This document shows, piece after piece, positions 10,081-19,602 of a DNA stretch of 64,000 nucleotides. Under the pieces are notes generated by a model, which did no database searches, had not been told where the DNA came from, and was given only the letters and a program-made list of their open reading frames with translations. The position numbers and the translations under genes are program-made. Position 1 is the stretch's first letter; each line of letters begins with the position of its first letter. Origin of the DNA: Legionella saoudiensis (GTDB lineage Bacteria; Pseudomonadota; Gammaproteobacteria; Legionellales; Legionellaceae); NCBI RefSeq assembly GCF_001465875.1, contig NZ_LN901324.1, forward strand, positions 682,001-746,000. Reading direction: 5' to 3'.

Positions 10081-10874
10081 TGGAGGCTGAATTACTCAGT
10101 AAACCGGAAGTTAAAGCGGTTGTTGATGGCAAAGAGTTTACTGAAATTCCAGATGATTTGTTCATTCCACCGGATGCACTGGAAGTTTTATTAGATTCCT
10201 TCAGTGGTCCGTTGGATTTGCTGTTATATCTTATTCGTAAGCAAAATATAGATATTTTAGATATTCCTATTGTAAGCATTACGAAGCAATATTTGCATTA
10301 TATTCAATTGATGGAATACCGAAGAATGGAACTTGCGGCTGATTATTTGCTGATGGCTGCAATGTTGGCTGAGATTAAGTCACGGATGTTATTGCCTGTT
10401 ACTCCAAATGGTGATGAGGAAGAAGACGAAGATCCACGCATGACCTTAGTTCGTCGACTGCAAGCCTATGAGCAGATTAAACTGGCAGCTGAATTATTAG
10501 ATGGCTTACCTAGACAGAATCGAGACAATTTTGCAATCCAATTAGAGGCTCCAGAAATGGAGCTAATTAAAGTACATCCAGAGGTGGAGTTAGCGGAGTT
10601 GCTTGCAGCAATGAAAACCTTATTGCAACGTGAAGAACATATTAGTCACCATCAGATATCACGTGAAGCGATGTCGGTTCGCGACCGAATGAATGCCGTA
10701 TTGTTACAATTACAAGAGCATAAATTGCTTGAGTTTAGACAGTTATTTACTTTAGAAGAAGGGCGCATGGGATTGGTTGTTTCTTTACTAGCTATACTTG
10801 AATTGGCCAGGCAATCGCTAATTATTATTACTCAACAAGAAGCATTTTCTTCCATACATCTACAGGCTGCTTAA
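10080..10874 (+). CDS. scpA: Segregation and condensation protein A
   Basis: ScpA is the kleisin subunit that bridges SMC ATPase heads and works with ScpB in chromosome compaction and segregation. The 264-residue protein shows the kleisin N-terminus FSGPLDLLLYLIRKQNIDILDIPI at about residues 41-63, the ADYLLMAAMLAEIKSRMLLP helix near 85, and a winged-helix C-terminus. The ATG at 10080 shares its A with the trpS stop codon (TGATG). scpB follows with a 1-nt gap. A partner SMC or MksB gene is not in this window. Confidence 0.95.
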   Translation: MEAELLSKPEVKAVVDGKEFTEIPDDLFIPPDALEVLLDSFSGPLDLLLYLIRKQNIDILDIPIVSITKQYLHYIQLMEYRRMELAADYLLMAAMLAEIKSRMLLPVTPNGDEEEDEDPRMTLVRRLQAYEQIKLAAELLDGLPRQNRDNFAIQLEAPEMELIKVHPEVELAELLAAMKTLLQREEHISHHQISREAMSVRDRMNAVLLQLQEHKLLEFRQLFTLEEGRMGLVVSLLAILELARQSLIIITQQEAFSSIHLQAA

Positions 10875-10875
10875 A

Positions 10876-11442
10876 ATGGATGAAACTGAACTAAAAAATA
10901 TCGTAGAAGCTTTATTGCTCAGCTCTTCGGAACCTTTGTCTTTGGATAAATTATTAGAGGTTTTTGAGGAATGGCAAAAACCAACTAAGGAACAATTACA
11001 TGGCATAATTGATTTGCTAAAAGCAGACTATGCTGCACGTGCATTTGAGCTTGTTCAAGTTGCTACGGGCTATACAATTCAAACCAAAAAACAATTTGGC
11101 CCTTGGGTTGCGCGTTTGCAGATAGAAAAGCCAGCTAAATATTCACGAGCCTTTCTTGAAACTCTAGCAATAATTGCTTACAAGCAACCCGTAACACGGG
11201 CAGATATTGAAGAGTTGCGTGGTGTGTCTGTAAATAGTCAAATTATGAAAACATTATTAGAACGGGAATGGATTCGTATTGCAGGATATAAGGATGTTGC
11301 GGGAAAACCTGCAGTTTATACAACAACGAGAGAGTTTTTAAATTATTTTAATCTTAAAAATTTAAATGAACTTCCATCCTTACCCGAAGTAATGGAAACA
11401 TTAACCCTAGATAATTCTATTGAAGAGTGTACTACTGAATGA
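10876..11442 (+). CDS. scpB: Segregation and condensation protein B
   Basis: ScpB, a 188-residue double winged-helix (kite) protein that binds ScpA and regulates the SMC complex. Family signatures are seen: NIVEALLLSSSEPLSLDKLLEVF at the start, ETLAIIAYKQPVTRADIEELRGV near residue 95, and LLEREWIRIAGYKDVAGKPAVYTTT near residue 125. It lies 1 nt after scpA and its stop overlaps rluB by 4 nt, so the three are coupled. Confidence 0.95.
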   Translation: MDETELKNIVEALLLSSSEPLSLDKLLEVFEEWQKPTKEQLHGIIDLLKADYAARAFELVQVATGYTIQTKKQFGPWVARLQIEKPAKYSRAFLETLAIIAYKQPVTRADIEELRGVSVNSQIMKTLLEREWIRIAGYKDVAGKPAVYTTTREFLNYFNLKNLNELPSLPEVMETLTLDNSIEECTTE

Positions 11443-12179
11443 GCAGCGAACGGTTACAAAAAATATTAAGTCAAGCAGGACTTGGCTCACGCCGAGAAAT
11501 GGAGCGATGGATCGAAAATGGTTGGGTGCAAGTTAATGGCAAGCCCGTAAAATTAGGGGATTCAGCAACTGGTGATGATAAAATTACGGTAAAGGGTAAG
11601 CTAATTGCTAATCCTCTTAAGGTGAAACAAAATACACGGATTTTACTTTACCATAAGCCAGTTGGTGAAATTTCAAGTCGCCATGATCCTAAATTTGAAA
11701 AAACAGTATTTGATAACTTACCTCATCTAAGACAAGGTCGTTGGGTGCAAGTAGGGCGCTTGGATTTAAATACATCCGGGTTGCTAATTTTTACTAATAA
11801 TGGCGAATTAGCAAATCAGTTAATGCATCCTAGATATGGTTTAGAACGAGAGTATGCGGTGCGTGTGCATGGTCAGGTTAATCCGGAATCGTTAAAGCTT
11901 TTGCTAAAGGGCGTTGAGCTAGACGATGGTATTGCCAAATTTACACGCCTGGAATACCGTGGCGGAGAGGGAACAAACTCATGGTACCATGTAACATTAA
12001 ACGAAGGCCGTAATCGTGAAGTACGCCGCTTATGGGAGTCACAAGGGGTTGAGGTGAGTCGTTTAATACGTGTTCGCTATGGCATGATTTCTATGCCGAG
12101 ATCACTTGGACGTGGACAGACTTACGAACTAACGCCTAAAGAGGTAAGTGATTTCTTAGCATCATTACCTAAGGAATAA
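11439..12179 (+). CDS. rluB: 23S rRNA pseudouridine(2605) synthase
   Basis: RluB converts U2605 of 23S rRNA to pseudouridine. The 246-residue protein opens with an S4-type RNA-binding domain (ERLQKILSQAGLGSRREMER, residues 4-23) followed by the RsuA/RluB catalytic domain with the conserved aspartate in VGRLDLNTSGLLIFTNNGEL near residue 107 and the NEGRNREVRRLWE motif near 188. The ATGA overlap with scpB and the scpA-scpB-rluB order are typical and favour RluB over RluE/RluF. Confidence 0.93.
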   Translation: MSSERLQKILSQAGLGSRREMERWIENGWVQVNGKPVKLGDSATGDDKITVKGKLIANPLKVKQNTRILLYHKPVGEISSRHDPKFEKTVFDNLPHLRQGRWVQVGRLDLNTSGLLIFTNNGELANQLMHPRYGLEREYAVRVHGQVNPESLKLLLKGVELDDGIAKFTRLEYRGGEGTNSWYHVTLNEGRNREVRRLWESQGVEVSRLIRVRYGMISMPRSLGRGQTYELTPKEVSDFLASLPKE

Positions 12180-12194
12180 GATTATATATGCTAG

Positions 12195-12214
12195 GCTGAG
12201 CTGTAAAGCTCAGC
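12195..12214. terminator. Hairpin after rluB
   Basis: GCTGAGC (12195-12201) and GCTCAGC (12208-12214) form a 7-bp stem with a 6-nt loop 16 nt after the rluB stop. There is no following T-run, so termination efficiency is unclear. A related CTGAGCT...AGCTCAG hairpin follows mutT at 41951. Confidence 0.45.
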
Positions 12215-12364
12215 ATTGAAATAGAACGAATCATGTTGCTGAGGCCTTTCTGAAGGTCCTTCAGTATCTATGGTTGCCATTTAAGACAAACCTGCGCAAG
12301 AATATTTATGGTATTTGTAGAATTATAGGCGTATTTACAGCAGGCTTATTTATTGCCGCAACAC

Positions 12365-12392
12365 CCCGTATTACGACGTCTTCGAATACGGG
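12365..12392. repeat. REP-like palindrome (CCCGTATT family)
   Basis: CCCGTATT (12365-12372) and AATACGGG (12385-12392) form a stem between the convergent rluB and L,D-transpeptidase genes. The arms match those of the elements at 27897-27924 and 47960-47985, while the loop differs. Confidence 0.6.
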
Positions 12393-12418
12393 TTAGAATT
12401 GTTGAGGCTACGGAGAAA

Positions 12419-13120
12419 CTAAGTGGTATAGGTGCTCTTAGCAAATGGCTTGAGCGATTCCGCAATATGCTTGTACAACTCAGGCAACCAACGTGGTTGG
12501 GCAAAAGTCGATGTTGAAGGTTTTTCATGACGCAGGTCATTCGGAGCAATAATTACCTGAATGTTATTTAAACCTACGCGGCGGGCTAGGATAAAAAGCT
12601 GGTCGATAGCTAAATCACCAATTGCTAAACAACCTACAGATAGGTTTTTGCCGTGGATAAAAATGTTATTACCTAACTGTCTTCTACCATCTTCATAACC
12701 TTTCTTTCTGTCGAAGTTGTTTGGGTAATTAATCATCATGGATAAATGCATACTACTGAATGGGTTAAAATTCACTAATTTATAAACCCCCTCAGGGATT
12801 TGCTTATCATTTTCACGTAATTTGGGGCCAAGACGTCCGCTGAATCCTGTTAGTGGGTAATTATGAACATGTGTCCAGTCTTGATCTGGATTTTTCGCCC
12901 AAAGCTCTACACGACGTTCTGATTTAAATGCAAGCAATGCAATTTCACGTGGTGGATAGCTTACTTTAGCTTTGGCAAAGTAGGATTTTAATTGAGGCTC
13001 AACACGTAAGCCATAGCGTTTTATTGCCCGATCAACCGCCTGATCCCAATCAAGCTTATGGGACATCGCAAAGCTATTCAAACTTAGCAGCATAATTGCA
13101 AAAGTAATAAAACGTTTCAT
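12419..13120 (-). CDS. L,D-transpeptidase (YkuD/YafK type), secreted
   Basis: A 233-residue exported protein with an N-terminal signal peptide (MKRFITFAIMLLSLNSFA) and a YkuD-like L,D-transpeptidase domain, which cross-links or edits peptidoglycan in the periplasm. The active-site signature is HG(x)nSxGC: IFIHGKNLSVGCLAIGD near residue 165 provides the catalytic histidine and cysteine. The layout (KSERRVELWAK, then GRLGPKLRENDKQIPEGVYKL) is closest to YafK/ErfK-like murein transpeptidases. I chose the ATG at 13120 because it gives the signal peptide; the frame extends upstream to 13201 without one. Confidence 0.88.
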   Translation of the reverse strand: MKRFITFAIMLLSLNSFAMSHKLDWDQAVDRAIKRYGLRVEPQLKSYFAKAKVSYPPREIALLAFKSERRVELWAKNPDQDWTHVHNYPLTGFSGRLGPKLRENDKQIPEGVYKLVNFNPFSSMHLSMMINYPNNFDRKKGYEDGRRQLGNNIFIHGKNLSVGCLAIGDLAIDQLFILARRVGLNNIQVIIAPNDLRHEKPSTSTFAQPRWLPELYKHIAESLKPFAKSTYTT

Positions 13121-13237
13121 AAAAATACTAAGGTGATAAATTATAGGCATGGTATCAAATAATAGTCCGTAGAACAATTCAAAAACTCCCAGGCCGGGCA
13201 TGTATAATCCCTAAAAAATGCTTGGGTATCAATAACC

Positions 13238-13846
13238 TTACTTACTCTTTTCTGGTTTAGCTGCGTTCGTTGACAACGAATGTAACTGAGTTGTAACAAA
13301 ACTGGGACTTGTTGACAAGTGACCTACAGACGCAACTAATCCATAATAATTAGGACACAAATACATCACTGTATCATCAGGCATAACTTTATAAAATACA
13401 TATTTATAACCACAATAACTTGGTTTTTGAAATAGAGCAACCTGCATTACCGGTGTTCCCGGTTTTTTATTTTCAATAAATAGGGCATTAATCCATACAT
13501 TGATTACAACTAAAAAGGCACCAACAACTACCATGGCATTAATAAAAGTGGCAACATAATTAAATATTGAATGACCACTACTTAAATGCAGGATGATTCG
13601 AATTAATGAGATTACTAGCACCACTAAGGTAAAGGAATAAATTGCTGCATTGGTGTAATCAAAATAGGTGCTAAAAATCTGATTCCCAGAAAATTGGAAA
13701 TGAATGAGTACAGCAATAAGGCTAATCCAAAGAGCTGAAATAACATACTGAATAGCTTTTCTTTTAATTCCAATAATTAAATGCACGAGTGCAATTAGTG
13801 GAAAAAAGTATTGAATAACTTGAGCCAGCGTGTACATTAAGTTCAT
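13238..13846 (-). CDS. Uncharacterised membrane protein with C-terminal extracytoplasmic domain
   Basis: A 202-residue protein I do not recognise. Four hydrophobic segments (about residues 5-27, 33-52, 66-86 and 98-122) are followed by a soluble tail of about 80 residues containing two cysteines (PSYCGYKYVFYKVMPDD and MYLCPNYYG), probably a periplasmic disulfide. An in-frame ATG three codons later could be the real start. It precedes the L,D-transpeptidase gene on the same strand with a gap of about 120 nt, so an operon is possible but not shown. Confidence 0.75.
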   Translation of the reverse strand: MNLMYTLAQVIQYFFPLIALVHLIIGIKRKAIQYVISALWISLIAVLIHFQFSGNQIFSTYFDYTNAAIYSFTLVVLVISLIRIILHLSSGHSIFNYVATFINAMVVVGAFLVVINVWINALFIENKKPGTPVMQVALFQKPSYCGYKYVFYKVMPDDTVMYLCPNYYGLVASVGHLSTSPSFVTTQLHSLSTNAAKPEKSK

Positions 13847-13946
13847 TTCTTAAATTAAAGCTTATTTTTCCAAGATTTACATAGTTATATCAGGATTTTA
13901 AAGCATTGGCTAGACGTATAAGAGGTCTTGCAGAATTAATTAGGTT

Positions 13947-14085
13947 AGCCTACTTGCCAGTAACTAATGATACTACTTAAGGTTTTAAAAGGACATGTTA
14001 TTCGAGCCTCGCAAAATAAGGCATGGTTTGGTAGTTACGCCATTCGGAAGCTAAATAAGCGTCATTAGTTGCAAGCAAATAGCCT
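13947..14085. repeat. Imperfect long palindrome downstream of lssY
   Basis: The left arm AGCCTACTTGCCAGTAACTAATGATAC (from 13947) is an imperfect inverted copy of the right arm ending GTCATTAGTTGCAAGCAAATAGCCT (to 14085), which runs into the lssY stop codon. The arms resemble those of the bigger palindrome at 59553-59741 (CAACTAAT...CACTTACTTAAG), so both probably belong to one family. No gene is seen between 13847 and 14083. Confidence 0.55.
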
Positions 14086-16123
14086 ATAGTTTTTGTTTTA
14101 TCAAGATAATATAGGGCTGTGTTGGATAGGCGGTAGTTTTCACTAATTCACCTGGAAGTGTGATTTTCCCTACATCAAAAGAGCTGTTAGTAAGGGCCAA
14201 ATGATCTAATGGATTAATTAAATTAGGAGCATAGCCTAAGTTATTGCGTGCTTTATTAATTGGGGCCCTGGGGTGCATACTTCCAATCCATAAGGGCTTA
14301 CTTGATTTAGACAAGTTATAATTTGACTCCCAAATTCTTAATTCTAAAGTTAAATTGGATTGGCTATCGGTATAAACCATACTTAAGGCAGGAGCCTTAT
14401 TTTCAAATAGCTGCGTTAATAAGGGTAATTTCATATTAGTCGGTTGAGTGTTTATCCATGTTAGTAAATTAGAAAAGAAGGATTCGTTATGAGGTGTCCA
14501 CCCATTTTTTGTTAGGTGTTCTTCAAGTACGGTTAGATCCCCAGCATATTCAATATTTAATAAGCTAATTCTTTTCCCAATGCGATTGAGCCTATAAATC
14601 GGTAATGCAGGTTTTTTCTGGTTCCACCAAGCCGCCTCATCAAGAACAAACTCTTTATGATAAGGAGTGTGGTTATACGATAGAGTATGAAAATTAAAAT
14701 AAGTAGAAATGATGGTACCTAAAAGGGTACATACAAAAAGCGATAAAATCATATAAATCGCCTTGTTTACTGTAACTGGCTGTGTAGTCCGTCTTCGATA
14801 TAATAAACAGCAAAATAAACCAATACTTGCCCCAGCAAAATAAGAAGCCAAAACATCAGTTAACCAATAATCGCCTAAATAAAGAGCTCCGAAGCCACTT
14901 AAACCAAGAATACTAAATACGAAAGTTCTGAGTGTGTTTGAGACAGGGGAATAAATCTTATTAATATAAAATAGAATAAATCCATAAAAAGCTGTCGCCA
15001 CAAGAACATGTGAGGCTGGATAGGAGGAGCCAGGCATAAGGACCAGTAATCCAGGAGGTCTTGGGGTATATATAAAATGGGACAATATAAAAACTAATAA
15101 AACACTGAAAAGAATTAAACCACTGCTGTAAACGATCGCTCGATAGTTCTTGCTATAAATAAACCAGCAGCAGCTCACGATAAAAAGACAAAGTATCGTG
15201 ATTGTGGAAGTAAGTTGAGTACAAAAAATAAAAAATGCGGCTAATACCAAGGAGTGGAAACTTTGAATAAATAAATGGGCCGGGGTATTTATTGCATTGA
15301 GCCATTGCCCCTGTAGTGTTAGACCTGTAAAAATTAGAAAACCGGAAAAACAAAACAACGCGATAAGAACAAGAGAGGCGGTAGTGTCGTGATTTTGCTC
15401 ATTCTTTGGTGTAATGGCTCGGCATAAAGGCGAAAATAAGGATTTTCTTTTTAATCGGTTGAGCCAAAAGCTATGCAGGTTTCTTTTGAAAAAATTGCTC
15501 AATTTTACCACAAGCCATTTTATCATTAAACTCAATAACCACAGGACTCCTAGAATAATGAGAATGATAACGAATAAATGAGTCGCTGAGTCTACGGAAA
15601 GTTCATGGCTGGCAGCACCAATAACCACACCCGGCATTACGTAAAGCAAAGACCAGCCAATGGCAGATAAGAAATTGGCAATAAGAAAGCGCCACTGTGG
15701 CATATGCATTATTCCGGCAATAACAGGAATAATAGAACGTAATGGACCAACAAACCTACCAATTAGAACACTTTTGCCCCCATGCATTTCAAAAAAGTCT
15801 TTTCCATATTTAATCCAAGAGGGATATTTTTTAAAAGGCCAAATATCAGTCAATCGGTCACTATACACATAACCCAAAGCATAACTTAGGCTGTCGCCGG
15901 CGACTGCTCCGAGAATGGCTGCGGTTAGTGTCAAGTCAATACGCATAGCCCCCGCACCAGCGAGCATTCCTATCGCCGTCATCGTAACGCTTCCAGGAAC
16001 AATGCTACCAATAATTGCTAAAGACTCAGCTAATGAAACTAGAAAAGTAATGAGCAAAGCCCAATGAGGGTTATGTTGTAACCAGTCTTTAAGTGGTGCT
16101 ACATAATCTACGAACAAACTCAT
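14084..16123 (-). CDS. lssY: LssY-like protein: DedA + PAP2 + LssY C-terminal domain
   Basis: A 679-residue multi-domain membrane protein. The first 200 residues are a DedA/SNARE-associated (VTT) domain (AESLAIIGSIVPGSVTM, FVGPLRSIIPVIAGI). The middle is a PAP2-type phosphatase (YTPRPPGLLVLMPGSSYPASH near residue 350, then LYLGDYWLTDVLASYFAGA). The C-terminal 200 residues match the LssY C-terminal domain of Legionella. DedA proteins act in lipid carrier or phospholipid transport and PAP2 removes lipid phosphates, so a lipid carrier recycling role is possible. It starts 6 nt after lipB; no lssABD-type secretion genes are nearby. Confidence 0.85.
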   Translation of the reverse strand: MSLFVDYVAPLKDWLQHNPHWALLITFLVSLAESLAIIGSIVPGSVTMTAIGMLAGAGAMRIDLTLTAAILGAVAGDSLSYALGYVYSDRLTDIWPFKKYPSWIKYGKDFFEMHGGKSVLIGRFVGPLRSIIPVIAGIMHMPQWRFLIANFLSAIGWSLLYVMPGVVIGAASHELSVDSATHLFVIILIILGVLWLLSLMIKWLVVKLSNFFKRNLHSFWLNRLKRKSLFSPLCRAITPKNEQNHDTTASLVLIALFCFSGFLIFTGLTLQGQWLNAINTPAHLFIQSFHSLVLAAFFIFCTQLTSTITILCLFIVSCCWFIYSKNYRAIVYSSGLILFSVLLVFILSHFIYTPRPPGLLVLMPGSSYPASHVLVATAFYGFILFYINKIYSPVSNTLRTFVFSILGLSGFGALYLGDYWLTDVLASYFAGASIGLFCCLLYRRRTTQPVTVNKAIYMILSLFVCTLLGTIISTYFNFHTLSYNHTPYHKEFVLDEAAWWNQKKPALPIYRLNRIGKRISLLNIEYAGDLTVLEEHLTKNGWTPHNESFFSNLLTWINTQPTNMKLPLLTQLFENKAPALSMVYTDSQSNLTLELRIWESNYNLSKSSKPLWIGSMHPRAPINKARNNLGYAPNLINPLDHLALTNSSFDVGKITLPGELVKTTAYPTQPYIILIKQKL

Positions 16124-16129
16124 AATGGC

Positions 16130-16732
16130 TCATTGGCTAAATTGTTGTAGAAAATATTGCGTGAATTGTTGATTAACGTCTTCTAATGATACTTTAGGAT
16201 AAAAATGACTGATTTGTGTCATTTCCATTTTAGCAAATCCACAGGGGTTTATTCCTAAAAATGGTTTTAAATCCATATCAACATTCAGTGCAATTCCATG
16301 ATAAGTACAGCCATTTTTGACTCGTAAACCAATAGAGGCAATTTTCTGCTCTTTAACATAAACACCGGGAGCGCCGCAACGTATGGTCGCTTCAATATCA
16401 TATTGAGCAAGGACCGCGATTAAGGTTTGCTCCAATTGGGAAACTAAGGTTCGAACACCTAGATTTCTCCGGTTTATGTCCATTAGAACGTAAGCAACTA
16501 ATTGGCCTGGGCCATGATAAGTTACTTGTCCACCCCGATCAGATTGAACCACAGGAATAGAGGCGGGGTTTAAAATATGTTCAGGTTTTCCTGCTTGGCC
16601 TTGAGTATAGACAGCATGGTGTTCCAACAGCCAAAGCTCATCGTGCGTTTCAGCGTTACGATGTAAGGTGAATTCTTTCATCTGTAACCAAACATCACTG
16701 TAGTTTTGAATACCAAGCTGTCGTATTTGCAT
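16130..16732 (-). CDS. lipB: Octanoyl-(ACP):protein N-octanoyltransferase
   Basis: LipB moves octanoate from acyl carrier protein to lipoyl domains, the first step of endogenous lipoate assembly. The 200-residue protein has the family signature [20 protein letters not shown] (residues 63-82), the active-site lysine in [11 protein letters not shown] and the catalytic cysteine near residue 164 in [15 protein letters not shown]. Its start overlaps the ybeD stop by one base. Two lipoyl domains needing this modification are encoded in this window by aceF. lipA is not present here. Confidence 0.95.
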   Translation of the reverse strand: MQIRQLGIQNYSDVWLQMKEFTLHRNAETHDELWLLEHHAVYTQGQAGKPEHILNPASIPVVQSDRGGQVTYHGPGQLVAYVLMDINRRNLGVRTLVSQLEQTLIAVLAQYDIEATIRCGAPGVYVKEQKIASIGLRVKNGCTYHGIALNVDMDLKPFLGINPCGFAKMEMTQISHFYPKVSLEDVNQQFTQYFLQQFSQ

Positions 16733-16995
16733 TATAGAACCATTTTAATATCGGGGTGCTTTGTTACATCTTGATAAAATGCATCAAGCATTTCCTGATT
16801 TTCTGCATAAACAACAACTGTAACTGCTAAAAAATTACCTTCTTTACTGGGCTTATGAGTAATTTTCTCTTGCTCAATCGTTGGGAAATGTTTTAGCGTT
16901 ATTTCCCTAATTTCCTCAAGAAATGTTGGGGAATTTTTCCCCATTATTTTTATAGGAAAATGACAGGGAAATTCGATTAATGTTGTTTTTGTCAT
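16732..16995 (-). CDS. ybeD: DUF493/YbeD-family protein
   Basis: An 87-residue YbeD-like small ferredoxin-fold protein: [15 protein letters not shown] at residues 7-21 and [25 protein letters not shown] at the end match the family. Its function is uncertain; a link with lipoate metabolism or allosteric regulation has been suggested from conserved dacA-ybeD-lipB gene order, which is kept here. It is tightly placed between dacA (9 nt gap) and lipB (1 nt overlap). Confidence 0.92.
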   Translation of the reverse strand: MTKTTLIEFPCHFPIKIMGKNSPTFLEEIREITLKHFPTIEQEKITHKPSKEGNFLAVTVVVYAENQEMLDAFYQDVTKHPDIKMVL

Positions 16996-17004
16996 CTTAT
17001 AACC

Positions 17005-18246
17005 TTAAGAGCCAAACCAGCTTCTAAATGTTAAGCGAATGGAATCTTTCATACGGGTAAAGAAGCCTCCCGACTCAACGTCTTGTAATGCATAAACAGG
17101 ACGGGTAGTAATAACGTTATTATCAAATTGTACAACTAAATCGCCCACTTTATCGCCTTTTTTAATTGGAGCTTCTAAATAAGAAGGAATTTTAGTTGAT
17201 ACATTAAGGCGTTGATATTGACCAGTAGGGATAGTAATGAATTGATCTTCATTTAAGCCTACAGATATTTTATCTGTAGTGCCTTTGTAAAGAGGAAGCT
17301 CAGTAACCGCTTGGCCTGTTTTATAAAGTTGGTGTGTTTCAAAAAATCTAAAGCCATAGTTTAATAGTTTTTCACTATCATCAGCACGGGATGAATCACT
17401 AGGCTCACCTAAAACAACGGCTAAGAGGCGCATGTTATCGCGTTTTGCAGAAGATACTAAGCAAAAGCCGGCTTCATTTGTATGGCCTGTTTTTAAACCA
17501 TCAACTTGGTTATCACGCCACAAAAGACGATTTCTATTTGGTTGGCGGATTCCATTATAGGTAAACCACTTTTGTTTATACCAATCGTAGTATTGTGGAA
17601 AATCAACAATTAAGGCTCTACCAAGAATCGCTAGATCTTTAGCAGTGGTATAGAGATTTGGATCAGGTAAACCAGTGCTGTCTGTGAAATGACTGTTTTT
17701 CATACCAAGGTTTTGCGCTTGCTGGTTCATTAGATCGGTGAATGAGTTTTCAGTTCCGCCGACATGCTCTGCCATTGCCACGCAAGCATCGTTACCTGAG
17801 TCAACAATAATTCCTTTGAGTAAGTCCTCAACAGGAACTTGCTGTCCTTCTTTAATAAACATGCGTGAGCCGCCTATCTTCCAGGCTTCTTTACTTACAC
17901 GAACCAAATCAGTCAAATGTATTTGCTCATGTTGCAGGGCGTTAGAAATGACATATAAAGTCATCATTTTAGTTAAACTGGCAGGAGGCAAGCGTTCTTC
18001 GCTATTTTTCTCAGCTATAATTTTTCCACTGTTTACATCAATAAGAATGTACGCCTTAGCGTTCAGAATAGGAGCTGCTGGAGTAACTAATGGCTTATTG
18101 GTTACTGTAGGTGATGGTCTTTCCAGATCCGCATTAGGAGTTGGTCTTTCCAAGGTGTCTGAGCCATCAGCAAAAGTATTTGTTGATTGGACAAATAAAG
18201 TGATAAGAAACAGTGTAGTCAATAAAAAAGACGTTGCTCGTGTCAT
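17005..18246 (-). CDS. dacA: D-alanyl-D-alanine carboxypeptidase, PBP5/6 type
   Basis: A 413-residue low-molecular-mass penicillin-binding protein that trims the terminal D-Ala from peptidoglycan stem peptides. It has a signal peptide (about residues 1-27), a short proline-rich repeat (LERPTPNADLERPSPTV), the SxxK nucleophile S90-L-T-K93, the SGN motif in IVDSGNDACVAM and KTG in VDGLKTGHTNEAG. The C-terminal PBP5-like domain ends in an amphipathic helix (RMKDSIRLTFRSWF) suited to membrane anchoring. It heads the dacA-ybeD-lipB-lssY transcript and is divergent from rlpA, another envelope gene. Confidence 0.95.
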   Translation of the reverse strand: MTRATSFLLTTLFLITLFVQSTNTFADGSDTLERPTPNADLERPSPTVTNKPLVTPAAPILNAKAYILIDVNSGKIIAEKNSEERLPPASLTKMMTLYVISNALQHEQIHLTDLVRVSKEAWKIGGSRMFIKEGQQVPVEDLLKGIIVDSGNDACVAMAEHVGGTENSFTDLMNQQAQNLGMKNSHFTDSTGLPDPNLYTTAKDLAILGRALIVDFPQYYDWYKQKWFTYNGIRQPNRNRLLWRDNQVDGLKTGHTNEAGFCLVSSAKRDNMRLLAVVLGEPSDSSRADDSEKLLNYGFRFFETHQLYKTGQAVTELPLYKGTTDKISVGLNEDQFITIPTGQYQRLNVSTKIPSYLEAPIKKGDKVGDLVVQFDNNVITTRPVYALQDVESGGFFTRMKDSIRLTFRSWFGS

Positions 18247-18557
18247 GTTTTTACCTGGTATGGGTTACAAAATGTCATATCTTACCACAGCCTAGTGCAA
18301 GCGACCAATTAACAGAATGAGAAATATTAAATTATTTTCATAAAAATACGCTTATTTGTTACTGGAGTACATAAAGTAATTTAGCACAATGTTTTTATTA
18401 TTAGCCCATATGGTTTTTTTATAAGCCGATGCGATTTATATTAATTCTTTTTGGGCTTAATTTTGATTGTTATTGGTTTTTTTCCAGTTAATCCTTCGTA
18501 ATTTCATAATCTTTCTGTATATTACAGCAAAACATTTATTTCAAATTTTGGAAATTT

Positions 18558-19397
18558 ATGAGAAAGATACTTATTGCTGTAGCAATCTTATTAGCAGGTT
18601 GCCAAACTACAAATCAGTCTCTTAACTCTGGGGTGGCAGGAAGCAAACAGGTTGCAAAAAGTACCCCGCAGAATAGAAGCCAAGCGATTTATAATCGATA
18701 TAATAACAAAGGGAATCGCTACACCCAGGCACAGGATGGTGCACCGACTAAAGGGCGAAAAATAAGCTTTAAAGAACCAGTACCTACTAAAGAACCTTTA
18801 AGTCGCTATGGAAACCCAACGGAATATTATGTTGATGGAAAAGCTTACCAGGTTATGACCAATACACGCCGATACAAAGCTCGAGGGGTGGCTTCATGGT
18901 ATGGAACTAAATTTCATAAGCAACGAACTTCAAGTGGCGAACCTTATAACATGTATGTTATGTCTGCAGCCCATAAGACGCTACCATTACCGACCTATGT
19001 ACGCGTAAAGAATTTAAACAATGGGAAAGTAGCTGTCGTTAAAGTAAACGATCGTGGCCCGTTTCATTCTGACCGTATAATCGATCTGTCTTATGCGGCA
19101 GCATTAAAGCTGGGAGTATTCCCTAAAGGTACTGCTCCTGTTGAGATCGAAGCATTAGCTGGTCCTGCGACTGAAGGCCGCTATTTTATCCAAGCAGGGG
19201 CTTTTGTAACGGCTACATCGGCAAAGCAGTTGAAAGCGAAATTAGATCGCTTATCTCGTTCTCCGGTAACGATTGAACATTACAAAAAACACTATATTGT
19301 TCGGGTTGGGCCATTTACTAGTAAGAACATGGCTGACAGTTTAAAACAAAAATTAGCGCGTAATGGTGTAAAAGGTTCTTTTTCTGTTTTGATTTAG
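18558..19397 (+). CDS. rlpA: RlpA-type septal lytic transglycosylase lipoprotein
   Basis: A 279-residue lipoprotein (signal MRKILIAVAILLAGC, lipid cysteine at residue 15) with a double-psi beta-barrel RlpA domain (ARGVASWYGTKFHKQRTSSG near residue 112; VKVNDRGPFHSDRIIDLSYAAA near 160) and a C-terminal SPOR domain (GRYFIQAGAFVTATSAKQLK to end) that targets denuded septal glycan. RlpA proteins either cleave such glycans or bind at septa; the barrel's acidic catalytic residue DRGPF is present. It is divergent from dacA across a 311-nt AT-rich gap, whose promoters I could not place confidently. Confidence 0.92.
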   Translation: MRKILIAVAILLAGCQTTNQSLNSGVAGSKQVAKSTPQNRSQAIYNRYNNKGNRYTQAQDGAPTKGRKISFKEPVPTKEPLSRYGNPTEYYVDGKAYQVMTNTRRYKARGVASWYGTKFHKQRTSSGEPYNMYVMSAAHKTLPLPTYVRVKNLNNGKVAVVKVNDRGPFHSDRIIDLSYAAALKLGVFPKGTAPVEIEALAGPATEGRYFIQAGAFVTATSAKQLKAKLDRLSRSPVTIEHYKKHYIVRVGPFTSKNMADSLKQKLARNGVKGSFSVLI

Positions 19398-19602
19398 CAG
19401 CGGTATATGGAATAATTAACCTAAGTCGATGTTGATCTTGAAAAAGTTATCCTGAGGAATTACTAATAAGATTTTCTGAATAGGGCGTATAAATAGTTTA
19501 TAATGTTTTATGCAAATTCAGGGGATAACCTCATTGCATTTGGGATGACGTGCTTAAGTAATGTCAAAGTTTGTTTAATTTTAATGGTGAGGTGTTCGAT
19601 CA

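Noticed and set aside
17738-18295. 185-codon plus-strand frame opposite dacA
   Set aside because: It lies opposite the well-supported penicillin-binding protein with all active-site motifs, and has no ribosome site or recognisable product.
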